Shown here piece after piece: positions 48,695-57,602 of a DNA stretch of 64,000 nucleotides. The DNA is taken from positions 1,481,501 to 1,545,500 of the forward strand of contig NZ_CP137852.1 in NCBI RefSeq assembly GCF_033547095.1, read 5' to 3'. The notes beneath the pieces were generated by a model. That model saw only the letters and a program-made list of their open reading frames with translations. It searched no databases and was not told where the DNA came from. The stretch is from Sediminicoccus rosea. GTDB taxonomy: Bacteria > Pseudomonadota > Alphaproteobacteria > Acetobacterales > Acetobacteraceae. Each line of letters opens with the position of its first letter. The stretch's first letter is position 1. Made by a program: the position numbers and the translations under genes.

Positions 48695-48984
48695 GCCTGC
48701 TGCTCACCCTGTTCAGCGGAATCGCCATCGCGGCCGGGGTGGTCTTCTTCATCGCGGGCAGCGTGGCGCTGCTGCGCTTCCCCGATCCGCTGAGCCGGCT
48801 GCATGCGCTGACCAAGGCCGACAGCCTCGGGCTCGGCCTCATCGTGCTCGGCCTGCTGCCCTGGGCGGGCGGCTGGCTTGCCGCGCTCAAGCTCATCCTG
48901 GTCTGGCTGCTCGTGCTGCTGGCGGGGGCGACGGCCACGCAACTCATCGCCGAGCGCCTGCGCCGCGAGGACCCGCCGCGGTGA
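48691..48984 (+). CDS. mrpG: Mrp/Mnh antiporter subunit G
   Basis: A 97-residue three-helix protein. The family signature is ALLRFPDPLSRLHALTKADS. LKLILVWLLVLLAGATATQLIA is the last helix. The gene starts inside the mrpF stop (ATGA) and its stop is overlapped by the GTG of the next gene. Confidence 0.93.
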   Translation: MSLLLTLFSGIAIAAGVVFFIAGSVALLRFPDPLSRLHALTKADSLGLGLIVLGLLPWAGGWLAALKLILVWLLVLLAGATATQLIAERLRREDPPR

Positions 48985-49919
48985 GCCTGCTGCTCGATCT
49001 GCTGCTGGGCCTCGCCGTCCTCGGCGTTGCCGGCTGGACGCTCGCGGTGCGCGGAAACTTCCCGGCGGTGATCGGCTTCGTCGCCTATGGGCTCCTGCTG
49101 GCGCTCGTCTGGGTGCGGCTGGGCGCGGTGGATGTGGCGCTGACCGAGGCGGCGCTGGGGGCGGGCGCCACGGGCGTCATCCTGCTCTTCGCGGTGGTGC
49201 GGCTGCGCGGCGGTCGCGCGGAGATTGACGCGGCGACACCCGGCCCGCGCCAGCGGATCGCCGCCGGCCTCCTCTGCGCCATGGTGGGTCTCGCCCTGGC
49301 CGTGGCCGTGCTGAACCTGCCCAACCCCGCGCCGAGCCAGGCGGCGGCGGTGGCACGGCACCTGCCGGAGCTGGGCGTCGCCAATCCCGTCACCGGCGTG
49401 CTCATGGCCTATCGCGGCCTGGACACGCTGCTGGAGGCGGTGGTGCTGGTCTTCGCCGTGCTCGCCATCTGGAGCATGGCGCCCGACCGGCGCTGGGGCG
49501 CAGTGCCCGGGCCGGTGTTTCCGGTGCAGTCCAGTGGACCGGTCTCGCTGCTCGCGCGGCTGCTGCCGCCCGTCGGGATCGTCATCGGCATCTACGTCGC
49601 CTGGGTCGGCGCCGATGCCCCTGGCGGCAAGTTCCAGGGCGGCACCATCCTGGCCGCCATGGGCATCCTCACCTGGGTCGCGGGTCTCTGGCGCCTGCCG
49701 CCCGTCGCCTCGCGGGGGTTGCGCTGGGCCGTGGTGGCGGGGCCGCTCGCCTTCATCGGCGTGGGGCTGCTGGGCTTCGTCATCGCCGATGGCTTCCTCG
49801 CCTATCCGCCCGGCTTCGCGAAGCCGCTGATCCTGTTGATCGAGGCGGCAATGACGCTCTCCGTCGCGGCGGCACTGGTGCTGATGGTGGCTGGCCCGCC
49901 CGAGGGGCGGCGGGAATGA
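48981..49919 (+). CDS. mrpB: Fused MrpA C-terminal domain (DUF4040) and MrpB subunit
   Basis: A 312-residue membrane protein. The first part (residues about 5-75) looks like the DUF4040/MbhD domain at the C terminus of MrpA: VIGFVAYGLLLALVWVRLG, AVDVALTEAALGAG. After a linker comes an MnhB domain: GGKFQGGTILAAMGILTWVA, VSLLARLLPPVGIVIGIYVA. No full-length MrpA is encoded, so the A subunit is split, with its NuoL-like half apparently supplied by the antiporter gene at 51675. The start is a GTG overlapping the mrpG stop. Confidence 0.85.
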   Translation: MSLLLDLLLGLAVLGVAGWTLAVRGNFPAVIGFVAYGLLLALVWVRLGAVDVALTEAALGAGATGVILLFAVVRLRGGRAEIDAATPGPRQRIAAGLLCAMVGLALAVAVLNLPNPAPSQAAAVARHLPELGVANPVTGVLMAYRGLDTLLEAVVLVFAVLAIWSMAPDRRWGAVPGPVFPVQSSGPVSLLARLLPPVGIVIGIYVAWVGADAPGGKFQGGTILAAMGILTWVAGLWRLPPVASRGLRWAVVAGPLAFIGVGLLGFVIADGFLAYPPGFAKPLILLIEAAMTLSVAAALVLMVAGPPEGRRE

Positions 49920-50203
49920 TCTACGGCCTGGTCGCATCCGCCCTGGTGGCGCTCGGGCTCTATGGCCTGGTCACGCAGTCGGCGCTGCTGCGCAAGGTGC
50001 TGGCCTTCAACCTCCTGGGCGGCGGGGTCTTTCTGCTGTTCGGCGTGGTGGCCCGGCGGGGCGGGGATGCGGTGCCGGAGGCGCTGGTCATCACCGGCCT
50101 CGTCGTCGCCTTCGCGGCGACCGCGCTGGCGTTGGTGCTGGTGCTGCGCCTGTTCCAGATCACGGGTGCCGCCACCATCGCCGAAGACGAGACGCCGCGC
50201 TGA
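49916..50203 (+). CDS. mrpC: Mrp/Mnh antiporter subunit C (NuoK-like)
   Basis: A 95-residue three-helix protein like NuoK. ALLRKVLAFNLLGGGVFLLF is the conserved helix, and PEALVITGLVVAFAATALAL is the third helix with the family acidic residue in PEAL. It overlaps the preceding stop by four bases and the next start by one (TGATG). Confidence 0.93.
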   Translation: MIYGLVASALVALGLYGLVTQSALLRKVLAFNLLGGGVFLLFGVVARRGGDAVPEALVITGLVVAFAATALALVLVLRLFQITGAATIAEDETPR

Positions 50204-51678
50204 TGGAGGCCACGCCCGGCGGAGCCCTCCTGGTGCTGATGCTGGTGATCCCGGTCACCGGACTGCTCATCGCCTTCGCCCAGGGCGGCCGGGCGCCCGA
50301 GCGGATCGCGCTCTGGCTCGCCCCGCTCGGTCTTGCCATGGCGGCGGTGCTGCTGGCGGGCGTACTGCATGCCAAGGCGCCCGTCATCGCCTTCGTCGGC
50401 GGCTGGGCGCCCCCGCTGGGCCTTGCGCTGCGCGCCGACGGGCTGGCCGCGGCCATGCTGATGACCACGGCCGTGATCATCGCCGCCATCATCCTCTTCG
50501 CCCGCGCCGACTACATGACGCCACCCGGCCTGCCGGAGGCGCGCGCGCCGCTCGCCTTCTGGTGCTTCCTGCTGGCGCTCTGGGCCGCGCTGAACGCGGC
50601 CTTCCTGGGGGGCGACCTGTTCAACCTCTTCGTGGCGCTGGAGATGCTGACCTTCGGCGCACTCGCGCTCGCCTGCCTCGATGGCCGCGCCACGCAGTTC
50701 AAGGCGGAACTGCGCTATCTGCTCTTCGCGCTGATCGGCTCGGTGCTCTACCTGCTCGGCACGGCACTGCTCTACGGCGCCTACGGCACGCTCGACATCC
50801 TGCTGCTCTCCCGCGCGGCGCGGGCGGATGCGCCAACCATCGTGGCGGCTTCGCTGATGACGGTGGGCCTGCTCGGCAAGATGGCGCTGTTTCCGCTGCA
50901 TCTCTGGCTGCCGGCGGCGCATGCCGGCGCGCCGCCCGCCGCCAGCGCGCTGCTGTCGGGCCTCGTGGTCAAGGCCTCCTACGTCCTGCTGCTGCGGCTG
51001 TGGTTCTGGGTGATGCCTGCGGCGCTGCTGCTGGCGGTCGCCCCCATCCTGGCGCTGCTTGGCGCGGCCGCGATCCTCTTCGGCAGCGTGGTCGCGTTGC
51101 GCCAGGCGCGGCTGAAGCTGCTGGTCGCGTATTCGACCGTCGCGCAGATCGGCTACCTGTTCCTGATGTTCCCGCTGGCGGCCGGCAGCCTGGCCGAGGT
51201 CGCGGAACGCGCCTGGACCGGCGGCGCGCTGCAGGCCATCAGCCACGCCTTCGCCAAGGCGGCGATGTTCCTGGCGGCGGGCGTCATCGCGCGCGGAATG
51301 GGGCATGACCGCATCGCCGAACTGCACGGCGCGGCGCGCGTGGCACCGCTCTCGGTGCTGGCCTTCGGCCTGGCCGGCCTCTCGCTCATGGGCATCCCGC
51401 CGAGCGGCGGCTTCACCGCGAAATGGCTGCTGCTCCAGGCGGCGCTCTATGCCGGCCAATGGTGGTGGGCGCTGGTGATCGTGGCGGGCGGATTGCTGAC
51501 CGGCGGCTATGTCTTCCGCGTGTTGAGCACCGCCATGCGCGCGCCTGCGCCGGATTTCGCGCCCGCCGCGCCGGTGGACGCGATGCAGGAGCGCGTGGCG
51601 CTCGGCCTCGCGGTGATCTCGGTGGTGCTCGGCCTGCTGCCGCTGGCCGCCTTCGGCCTGGTGCTGATCGGCCGATGA
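50203..51678 (+). CDS. mrpD: Mrp/Mnh antiporter subunit D (NuoN/L-like)
   Basis: A 491-residue membrane protein with about 14 helices, related to NuoL/M/N. The TM5 glutamate is present at E147 (GDLFNLFVALEMLTFGAL) and the TM7 lysine is in GLLGKMALFPLHLWLP. VAYSTVAQIGYLFLM is the broken-helix region. It is one of the proton-conducting subunits. It overlaps mrpC by one base and the next antiporter gene by four. Confidence 0.93.
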   Translation: MEATPGGALLVLMLVIPVTGLLIAFAQGGRAPERIALWLAPLGLAMAAVLLAGVLHAKAPVIAFVGGWAPPLGLALRADGLAAAMLMTTAVIIAAIILFARADYMTPPGLPEARAPLAFWCFLLALWAALNAAFLGGDLFNLFVALEMLTFGALALACLDGRATQFKAELRYLLFALIGSVLYLLGTALLYGAYGTLDILLLSRAARADAPTIVAASLMTVGLLGKMALFPLHLWLPAAHAGAPPAASALLSGLVVKASYVLLLRLWFWVMPAALLLAVAPILALLGAAAILFGSVVALRQARLKLLVAYSTVAQIGYLFLMFPLAAGSLAEVAERAWTGGALQAISHAFAKAAMFLAAGVIARGMGHDRIAELHGAARVAPLSVLAFGLAGLSLMGIPPSGGFTAKWLLLQAALYAGQWWWALVIVAGGLLTGGYVFRVLSTAMRAPAPDFAPAAPVDAMQERVALGLAVISVVLGLLPLAAFGLVLIGR

Positions 51679-53279
51679 CGCTGCTGGCCCATCTCGCGCT
51701 GCTGGCGACCATCCTGGCACCTCTCGCGCTGCTGGCGACGGCCGTGACCGAGCGCGGCCGCGCGCGCCTGCCGGGGCTGCTGGCCTTCGCACCGCTGCCG
51801 GGCCTCGCCGCCGCGCTGCTCGCCGCCGATGCGCCGCCGCTCGTCCTCTACGCAGACTGGCTGCGCCTCTCGCTCGGCCTCGATGCGCCGGGCGCGCTGC
51901 TGCTCGGGGTGGCGGCGCTGCTCTGGTCGGCCGCGGGCGCCTATGCGGGCGCCTATCTGCCGGGCGCCACGCGCTTCGCGGGCTGGTGGCTGCTGACGCT
52001 GGCGGGGAGTCTCGGCGTCTTCATCGCGGGCGACCTCGTGACCTTCTACTTCGCCTTTGCGCTGGTCAGCCTGGCCGCCTATGGCCTCGTCGTGCACGAT
52101 GCCACGGCCCAGGCCCGCCGCGCGGGCGCGATCTACCTCGCCCTCGCCGTGCTGGGCGAGGTGTTCCTCCTCTTCGCCTTCGCGCTGCTGGCCGTGAATA
52201 TCCCGGGCGAGAGCCTGGCCATCTCCGATGCGGTGGCGGCGCTGCCCGGCTCGCCGATGCGGGATGTGACGATCCTGCTCCTGCTCCTGCTGCTCGGCTT
52301 CGGCCTCAAGGCGGGGCTCGTGCCGCTGCATGTCTGGCTGCCGCTCGCGCATCCCGCGGCCCCCATGCCGGCCTCGGCGGTGCTGAGCGGGGCCATCATC
52401 AAGGCGGGCATCATCGGGCTGATCCGCTTCCTGCCGATGGAGGGTGGCATTCCGGCCTGGGGCGAGGTGCTGGGCCTGCTCGGCTTTGCCACGGCCTTCT
52501 ATGGCGTGGCGCTCGGGATCACGCAGCGCAATCCCAAGACCGTCCTCGCCTATTCCAGCGTGAGCCAGATGGGCGTGGTGATGGCGGCGCTCGGCTTCGG
52601 GCTGGCGGCGGGCGATGCCGGAACGCCGCTCGCCGCCGCGCAATACGCTTCGCACCATGTGCTGGCCAAGGGCGCGCTCTTCCTCGGCGTCGGCGTGGCG
52701 CTGGCGACCGGTGCGCGGCGCTGGCCCTGGGTGCTGGCTCCCGTCCTGCTGCTGGTGCTGAGCTTTGGCGGCCTGCCCTTCACCGGCGGCGCGCTGGCCA
52801 AGGAGGCGACAAAGGCGCAACTTGGGGCCGGGCTGCTGGGCTGGCTCTCGGCCCTTTCGGCAGCGGGGACGACCATGTTGATGCTGCATTTCGCCGCCCG
52901 GCTGCGGGGCGGTTCCGCACCGGAGCCGGAGGCAAGCGCTCCTCTCGGCCTCATCCTGCCCTTCGCGGGGATGACGGCGGCCGCCCTGCTGCTGCCATGG
53001 TGGCTCTACCCGGCCCCGGTGAAGTTCTGGCCGGCGCTCTGGCCGGTGCTGCTGGGCGCGCTCGGCTTCCTCGCCCTGCGCGCCGTGGATGCGCGGCTGC
53101 CGCGGCCGCCGGAAGGCGATGTCCTGGTCTTCGCCGAGCGCGCCGCGACTCGCCTCGCACCTCCGCTGGCCGCCCGTGCCGCCCGGATCGAGACCGCGCT
53201 GCGGGCCTGGCCGAGCGCCGGTCTCGCTCTGCTCGGCCTCGCCGTCCTGCTCGGCCTCACCATGGCACTGGCCGCATGA
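51675..53279 (+). CDS. Second antiporter-like Mrp subunit (MrpA/D homologue, divergent)
   Basis: A 534-residue NuoL/N-like protein that probably stands for the N-terminal half of MrpA. The TM7 lysine is in GFGLKAGLVPLHVWLPLAHP and the TM8 lysine in SGAIIKAGIIGLIRFLP; LAYSSVSQMGVVMAA follows. At the TM5 position where family members have a key glutamate this protein has Ala129 (LVTFYFAFALVSLAAYG). Proton uptake through this subunit may therefore be altered or lost. It overlaps both neighbours by four bases. Confidence 0.85.
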   Translation: MTLLAHLALLATILAPLALLATAVTERGRARLPGLLAFAPLPGLAAALLAADAPPLVLYADWLRLSLGLDAPGALLLGVAALLWSAAGAYAGAYLPGATRFAGWWLLTLAGSLGVFIAGDLVTFYFAFALVSLAAYGLVVHDATAQARRAGAIYLALAVLGEVFLLFAFALLAVNIPGESLAISDAVAALPGSPMRDVTILLLLLLLGFGLKAGLVPLHVWLPLAHPAAPMPASAVLSGAIIKAGIIGLIRFLPMEGGIPAWGEVLGLLGFATAFYGVALGITQRNPKTVLAYSSVSQMGVVMAALGFGLAAGDAGTPLAAAQYASHHVLAKGALFLGVGVALATGARRWPWVLAPVLLLVLSFGGLPFTGGALAKEATKAQLGAGLLGWLSALSAAGTTMLMLHFAARLRGGSAPEPEASAPLGLILPFAGMTAAALLLPWWLYPAPVKFWPALWPVLLGALGFLALRAVDARLPRPPEGDVLVFAERAATRLAPPLAARAARIETALRAWPSAGLALLGLAVLLGLTMALAA

Positions 53280-55615
53280 GGCGCTGGTGGCTCTGGGGGC
53301 TCGGCGTCCTCCTGCTGCTTCTCCTGGCGAGCCCCTTCGCGCTGCGCATGGCGCTGGAACGCGGCGCGCTCACCGCTTCGCTGGACGCAGCGCTGGAACG
53401 CGCCACCGGGCGGGCGGTCACGCTGGGCCCCATCGCGCTCCGGCTCAGCCTGCCGCCGCAGGTAACGGTGCAGGATGTGCGTGTCGCCAACCTGCCCGGC
53501 ATGCAGGCGCCGGACTTCGCGCGCATTGGCCGGCTGGAGGTCACGTTGGCGTTGCGCGCGCTGCTGGATGGCCGGGTGGACATCCTGGAGCTTCGCCTCG
53601 CCGAGGCCGAGCTCTGGCTGGAGCGCGATGCCGCTGGCGTGGCCAATTGGCGCTTCGGCGGCGAGGGTGGCGGTGGCGCCGGCACCATGCCCGGCCTGGT
53701 CCGCATCGAATCCTCCCGGCTGCATCCGCCCGATGGGCTGCCCGGCCCGATCGGCATCGAGAGCCTGACCGTGCGTCGCGAGGGCAATCTCACTCTGCAA
53801 GGCCGCATCCGGTTGCGCGACGAGGTGATGCGGGTGGAGGCCAGCCTGGATGCCGCCGCCGCGGCGCGCGCCAGCCTCGCGGGTGATGGCTTCCGCCTGG
53901 GGGCCGAGGGGCGCGTGGCCGAGAGCCTCGCCGATCCCGCCTGGAACCTGGCGCTGACGGCCGATGTCGTCTCGCCCGCGCGGCTCATGGCGCTGCTCGG
54001 CAGTGACGCGGTGCTGCCGGCGCTGGGCCCGCTCACCGGCACGGCGCGGCTCGGGCCGGCGGGGCGCCTTGCCGATCTGCGGGTCACGGCCGGCGCCTCT
54101 GAGCCCTGGGCCGGGCTGAAGCTCAGCCAGGCCGTGCTGTCGGCCTCGGCGCTGGATCAGGCCATGCAGCTCAGCCTCCAGGGCGAGCGCGGTGGCGTCC
54201 GGCTTGGCGCCGAGTTCTCGCTGCCGCCGCCGCTGCGCGCCTTCACCACCAGCGCGCCGATGCCGGTGACGGCGCGGATGACCGCCGGGCCGGCGCGCCT
54301 GACCGCGCGCGGTGCCTTCACCTGGAGCGACCCGCTGGGCGCAGCGCCCTTCGACGTCACGCTCTCCGCCCCGCAACTCGCCCCGCTTGGCCGGCTGCTT
54401 GGCTTCGAGTTGCCGGCGCTGCGGCAGGTCGAGGCGCAGGGGCGGCTTTCGCGTGCCGGCGCCGCCGCGCTGCGCTGGGATGCGGCCCGGCTCCAGGCCA
54501 CCGGGCTCGCCGCCACGGGCGCGATCACCATCGGCTGGGGCGGCCGGCCCAACGTCCAGGGCAGCCTTCAATTCGCCAATCTCGACCTCGGCGCGGCGCT
54601 GCCTGCCGCCCCGGCGCCGCCGCGCCTGCCGGGCCGCGTGATCCCGGACGTCCCCCTGCCGGTGGCGGCCTTGCGCGGCTTCGACGCCACGCTCGACCTC
54701 ACGGCCGACCGGCTGGAGGCGGCGGGCCTCACCTGGCGGGGCCTGCGCAGCCGCGTCACCCTGGCGGCCGGCCGGCTGGAGCTGGCGGATTTCGCCATCA
54801 CCTCGCCGGGCGGGTCGCTGGGCGGGCGGATCGGCTGGGATGTGGCGCACACGCCGCCGCGCGCCACCGTCGCGCTCCGCTCCGGCGGGCATGGCCTCGA
54901 CATCGCGGCGATCCGGCGCGAGCTGGGGGCCGGCATCGGCGTGCAGGGGCCGGTCGAGGTCGCGCTCGACCTGCGGGGCGAGGGCGCCACCACCCGCGCG
55001 CTGGCGGCGAGCGTCAGCGGCGCCCTGGGCCTCGCCATGGTGGAGGGACGCCTCTCGCGCGCGGGGATGTTCCAGATCGGGCCGGACCTGACGCGCATCC
55101 TGCTGATGGGCCGTGCACCGCCCGAAGGCGTGGAGATCCGTTGCTTCGCCCTCAGCTTCGCCGCCGAGGCGGGGCTGCTGCGTAGCGAGGCGCTGCTGTT
55201 GGAGAGTTCGGCCGGGCGCATCACCGGCAGCCTCGCCGTCAACCTCCGCAACGAGACGCTGGCGGCGCAGCTGCGCCCCGACCTGCGCGTCTTCGGCGCG
55301 ACGATGCGCGCGCCGGTCGGCATCGGCGGCACGCTGGCGGCGCCGCGCGTGGGCGTCGAGCCTGGCCAGGCGCTGGCGCAAGTGGTGGGCGATACGGTGG
55401 CGAACCGCCTCTGGCGGAGCAGCACGGTGGAATGGTTGCGCGGCGACACGGGCGAGGAGGATTGCCCGGCGCAGCTCCGTCAGGCACGGCTCGGCCGGGC
55501 CGGGCGTGAACCGGCGGCCGCGCCCACCGTCATCCCGCTGGTTCCGCGCGAGTTGCAGGCGCCCGTGCAGGAGGTGTTCCGCGGCCTGGGCGGCCTGCTG
55601 GGCGGCCGGCGCTAG
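53276..55615 (+). CDS. AsmA family protein
   Basis: A 779-residue protein with one N-terminal membrane segment (residues about 4-24) and a long periplasmic beta-rich body, as in AsmA/TamB-like proteins that bridge lipid transport to the outer membrane. The N-terminal AsmA landmark is LERATGRAVTLGPIALRLSL followed by VTVQDVRVANLPG. The C-terminal AsmA_2-like part is SVSGALGLAMVEGRLSRAGM through TGSLAVNLRNETLAAQLRPD. It overlaps the second antiporter gene by four bases and closes the operon. Its stop faces that of glsA, 63 bases away. Confidence 0.9.
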   Translation: MRRWWLWGLGVLLLLLLASPFALRMALERGALTASLDAALERATGRAVTLGPIALRLSLPPQVTVQDVRVANLPGMQAPDFARIGRLEVTLALRALLDGRVDILELRLAEAELWLERDAAGVANWRFGGEGGGGAGTMPGLVRIESSRLHPPDGLPGPIGIESLTVRREGNLTLQGRIRLRDEVMRVEASLDAAAAARASLAGDGFRLGAEGRVAESLADPAWNLALTADVVSPARLMALLGSDAVLPALGPLTGTARLGPAGRLADLRVTAGASEPWAGLKLSQAVLSASALDQAMQLSLQGERGGVRLGAEFSLPPPLRAFTTSAPMPVTARMTAGPARLTARGAFTWSDPLGAAPFDVTLSAPQLAPLGRLLGFELPALRQVEAQGRLSRAGAAALRWDAARLQATGLAATGAITIGWGGRPNVQGSLQFANLDLGAALPAAPAPPRLPGRVIPDVPLPVAALRGFDATLDLTADRLEAAGLTWRGLRSRVTLAAGRLELADFAITSPGGSLGGRIGWDVAHTPPRATVALRSGGHGLDIAAIRRELGAGIGVQGPVEVALDLRGEGATTRALAASVSGALGLAMVEGRLSRAGMFQIGPDLTRILLMGRAPPEGVEIRCFALSFAAEAGLLRSEALLLESSAGRITGSLAVNLRNETLAAQLRPDLRVFGATMRAPVGIGGTLAAPRVGVEPGQALAQVVGDTVANRLWRSSTVEWLRGDTGEEDCPAQLRQARLGRAGREPAAAPTVIPLVPRELQAPVQEVFRGLGGLLGGRR

Positions 55616-55678
55616 GGTCTCGCCCGTGCCGAGAGGATGATTCAGCGCATCGGCGATTCCGCCTCAACGCATCATGCT

Positions 55679-56683
55679 CTAGCCGGCCGGCCGCGAAGCG
55701 AAGAGGTTGAGGCCCAGCGCCTCGGAGAGGAATTTCGTCGCCAATTGGCCGCGCACGCTGTTGCCCGCCGCATCGAGCGGCGGTGAAAACACGCCGAGCC
55801 CGCCCTTGCCGGGCGCGATGGTGACGATGCCGCCCGCGACTCCGCTCTTGCCCGGCAGGCCGACCTCGTAGAGCCAGTCGCCCGAATGCTCGTAGAGGCC
55901 CGCGGTCGCCATCACGGCCAGCACGCGCTGGCATCGGTCGGCATCCACCACACGCTCGCGCGTCACCGGATTGACGCCGCCATCGGCCAGCGTCGCGCCC
56001 ATCACCGCCATGTCGTGGGCAGTGACGTTCAGCGCGCATTGCCGCGTGTAGAGCTCGGTCGCCTCGTCGGGGTCGGCATAGAGGCGGCCATAGCCGTGCA
56101 GCAGCCGGGCGATGCCCTGGTTGCGCTGGTTGGTCGCCGCCTCGGAGGTGTAGACGCGCTCGTCCATCGCCAGTTCGCGCCCGGCGAAGCGCGAAAGGCC
56201 CTCGCGGATGAACGCCCATTTCGCCTCGATGTTCGCGCCGGGCACCAGGCTCGTCGTCGCGATGGCGCCGGCATTCACCATGGGGTTCATGGTGCGCTCG
56301 GCATTGAGCTCGATCGCCATGACGGAGTTGAAGGGCAGGCCCGTCGCGTTCACGCCGACGCGCTCGCGCGCGATGCCGCCGCCCAGCGCCTCGCAGACCA
56401 GGGCGAAGACGAAGGGCTTGGACATGCTCTGGATGGAGAAGGCGTGATCCGCATCGCCCAGGGCGAAGCTGCGGCCATCCACGCCGGCGATGCAGAGGCC
56501 GAAGAGGCTGGGATCGGCCTCGGCGAGGGCGGGGATGTAGTCGGCGACATGGCCGTCGGTCACGGGGGCGAAGTGCTCCCACGCCTCGCGCACGAGCGCG
56601 CGGACGGTCTCGGCCGGTGGCAGGCTGCCGGTGGAGACCCGCATCGGGCCGGGCGGCCCGCCGCGATACAGGCGCTGGTCCAT
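55679..56683 (-). CDS. glsA: Glutaminase GlsA
   Basis: A 334-residue serine-dependent glutaminase that makes glutamate and ammonia. The catalytic SxxK motif is S86-M-S-K89 in FSIQSMSKPF. Other family blocks are ERTMNPMVNAGAIATTSLVP, TSEAATNQRNQGIARLL and GLPGKSGVAGGIVTIAPGKG. The N-terminal 20 residues are extra. The start at 56683 has a near-perfect ribosome site (CAGGAGG). Ammonia from glutaminase helps acid resistance in some bacteria; no linked transporter is present. Confidence 0.95.
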   Translation of the reverse strand: MDQRLYRGGPPGPMRVSTGSLPPAETVRALVREAWEHFAPVTDGHVADYIPALAEADPSLFGLCIAGVDGRSFALGDADHAFSIQSMSKPFVFALVCEALGGGIARERVGVNATGLPFNSVMAIELNAERTMNPMVNAGAIATTSLVPGANIEAKWAFIREGLSRFAGRELAMDERVYTSEAATNQRNQGIARLLHGYGRLYADPDEATELYTRQCALNVTAHDMAVMGATLADGGVNPVTRERVVDADRCQRVLAVMATAGLYEHSGDWLYEVGLPGKSGVAGGIVTIAPGKGGLGVFSPPLDAAGNSVRGQLATKFLSEALGLNLFASRPAG

Positions 56684-56792
56684 GAATTCCTCCTGCCGGC
56701 ATGAAAGGCGGATTTCGCCGATCGTGCCAGCACCCCGGGCGCGCCCGGCGCCCGCCTGGGACGCAGCGCACGGGGCGGGCACGAAATTCCTA

Positions 56793-56821
56793 TTGTTGCC
56801 CCCGGGAACCGCCCCTAGCCT
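56793..56821 (+). promoter_or_regulatory. Candidate promoter of cassette copy 2
   Basis: TTGTTG (56793-56798), a 17-base spacer and TAGCCT (56816-56821) precede the start at 56891 by 69 bases. The region between glsA and this gene (56684-56890) holds no other recognisable element. Confidence 0.4.
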
Positions 56822-56890
56822 CGAACCCGCATTGTCAGCGCGAAGCGTGCACCGCTCGAGCGCCGCCAGGGACCAAGGGGAGAGCGCGCC

Positions 56891-57304
56891 ATGCCGCATG
56901 TGAGATCTGGGTTGGGGGCGCTCATGCTTCTGGCGCTGGCCGGCGGCCCCGCCCTCGCGCAGTCCGCCGCTCCCCTGCCGCAGCTCAGCACCGGCACGCT
57001 CGCGGCGCTGTGCGGCGCCACCGGCACCGATGCCGAATCCCTGATGGCGGTGGGCTATTGCCGCGGCTTCATCGTCGGCATGGGCCAATACCACATCGAG
57101 ATCACCCGGCCCGGCGGCATCATGCCCGCCTTCTGCCTGCCGCGGGAGACGCCGGCGCTGGAATTCGTGCAGACCTCCTTCGTCACCTGGGTGGCCGCCA
57201 ATCCGGACCAGGCGGAGACCAAGGCGGTGGATGGCCTGCTGCGCTGGGCGGCGACGACCTATCCTTGCGCCGCCCCGGCCCCGCGCCGCGGCGGGGCGCG
57301 CTGA
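56891..57304 (+). CDS. Secreted Rap1a/Tai-family-like protein, copy 2
   Basis: A 137-residue protein, the same length as copy 1 at 2636. The signal peptide is cleaved after ALAQ (about residue 24). The four cysteines align with copy 1: LAALC, GYCRGF, AFCLP and TYPC. Shared blocks are GQYH or GQFH, the FVTW segment with ANP, and the Arg-rich tail. The two proteins are clearly paralogous but diverged. Possibly disulfide-bonded in the periplasm. It is followed by the second glycine-zipper lipoprotein gene after 16 bases and then by a porin gene. Confidence 0.82.
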   Translation: MPHVRSGLGALMLLALAGGPALAQSAAPLPQLSTGTLAALCGATGTDAESLMAVGYCRGFIVGMGQYHIEITRPGGIMPAFCLPRETPALEFVQTSFVTWVAANPDQAETKAVDGLLRWAATTYPCAAPAPRRGGAR

Positions 57305-57320
57305 CGCGAAAGGACACGCC

Positions 57321-57602
57321 ATGACGCTTCGCCTTCTCGCCCCCGCCCTGCTGCTGCTCGGCCTCGCCGGCTGCGACGGCACGGGGCAGATGACGCCCAC
57401 CACGCAGCGCGTGGGCGGCGGCGCCGCGGTGGGCGCGCTGACCGGCCTCGCCATCGGTTCGATTTCCGGCAATGCCGGCACGGGCGCGCTGATCGGCGCG
57501 GCGGCCGGCGGCGTCGGCGGCTTCGCCTGGGACCAGCACCAGCGCGCGCAGCAGCGCGCCTTCAACCAGGGCGTCGCGGCCGGGCGCGCCTCCTCGCAAT
57601 GA
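57321..57602 (+). CDS. Glycine-zipper lipoprotein, copy 2
   Basis: A 93-residue lipoprotein. The lipobox is GLAGC with Cys at about residue 18. A Gly/Ala-rich zipper follows (GGGAAVGALTGLAIGSISGN and then AGTGALIGAAAGG), then a Gln/Arg-rich tail that ends AAGRASSQ. Copy 1 shares SGNAG-x-GAL and the AGR-x-SSQ end. The ribosome site AAAGGA is good. It overlaps the porin start by four bases (ATGA), a link that copy 1 lacks. Confidence 0.85.
   Translation: MTLRLLAPALLLLGLAGCDGTGQMTPTTQRVGGGAAVGALTGLAIGSISGNAGTGALIGAAAGGVGGFAWDQHQRAQQRAFNQGVAAGRASSQ

Noticed and set aside
55616-55678. Partial inverted words between the AsmA and glsA stops (GATGATT and ATCATGC)
   Set aside because: The arms do not pair well enough to call a terminator.
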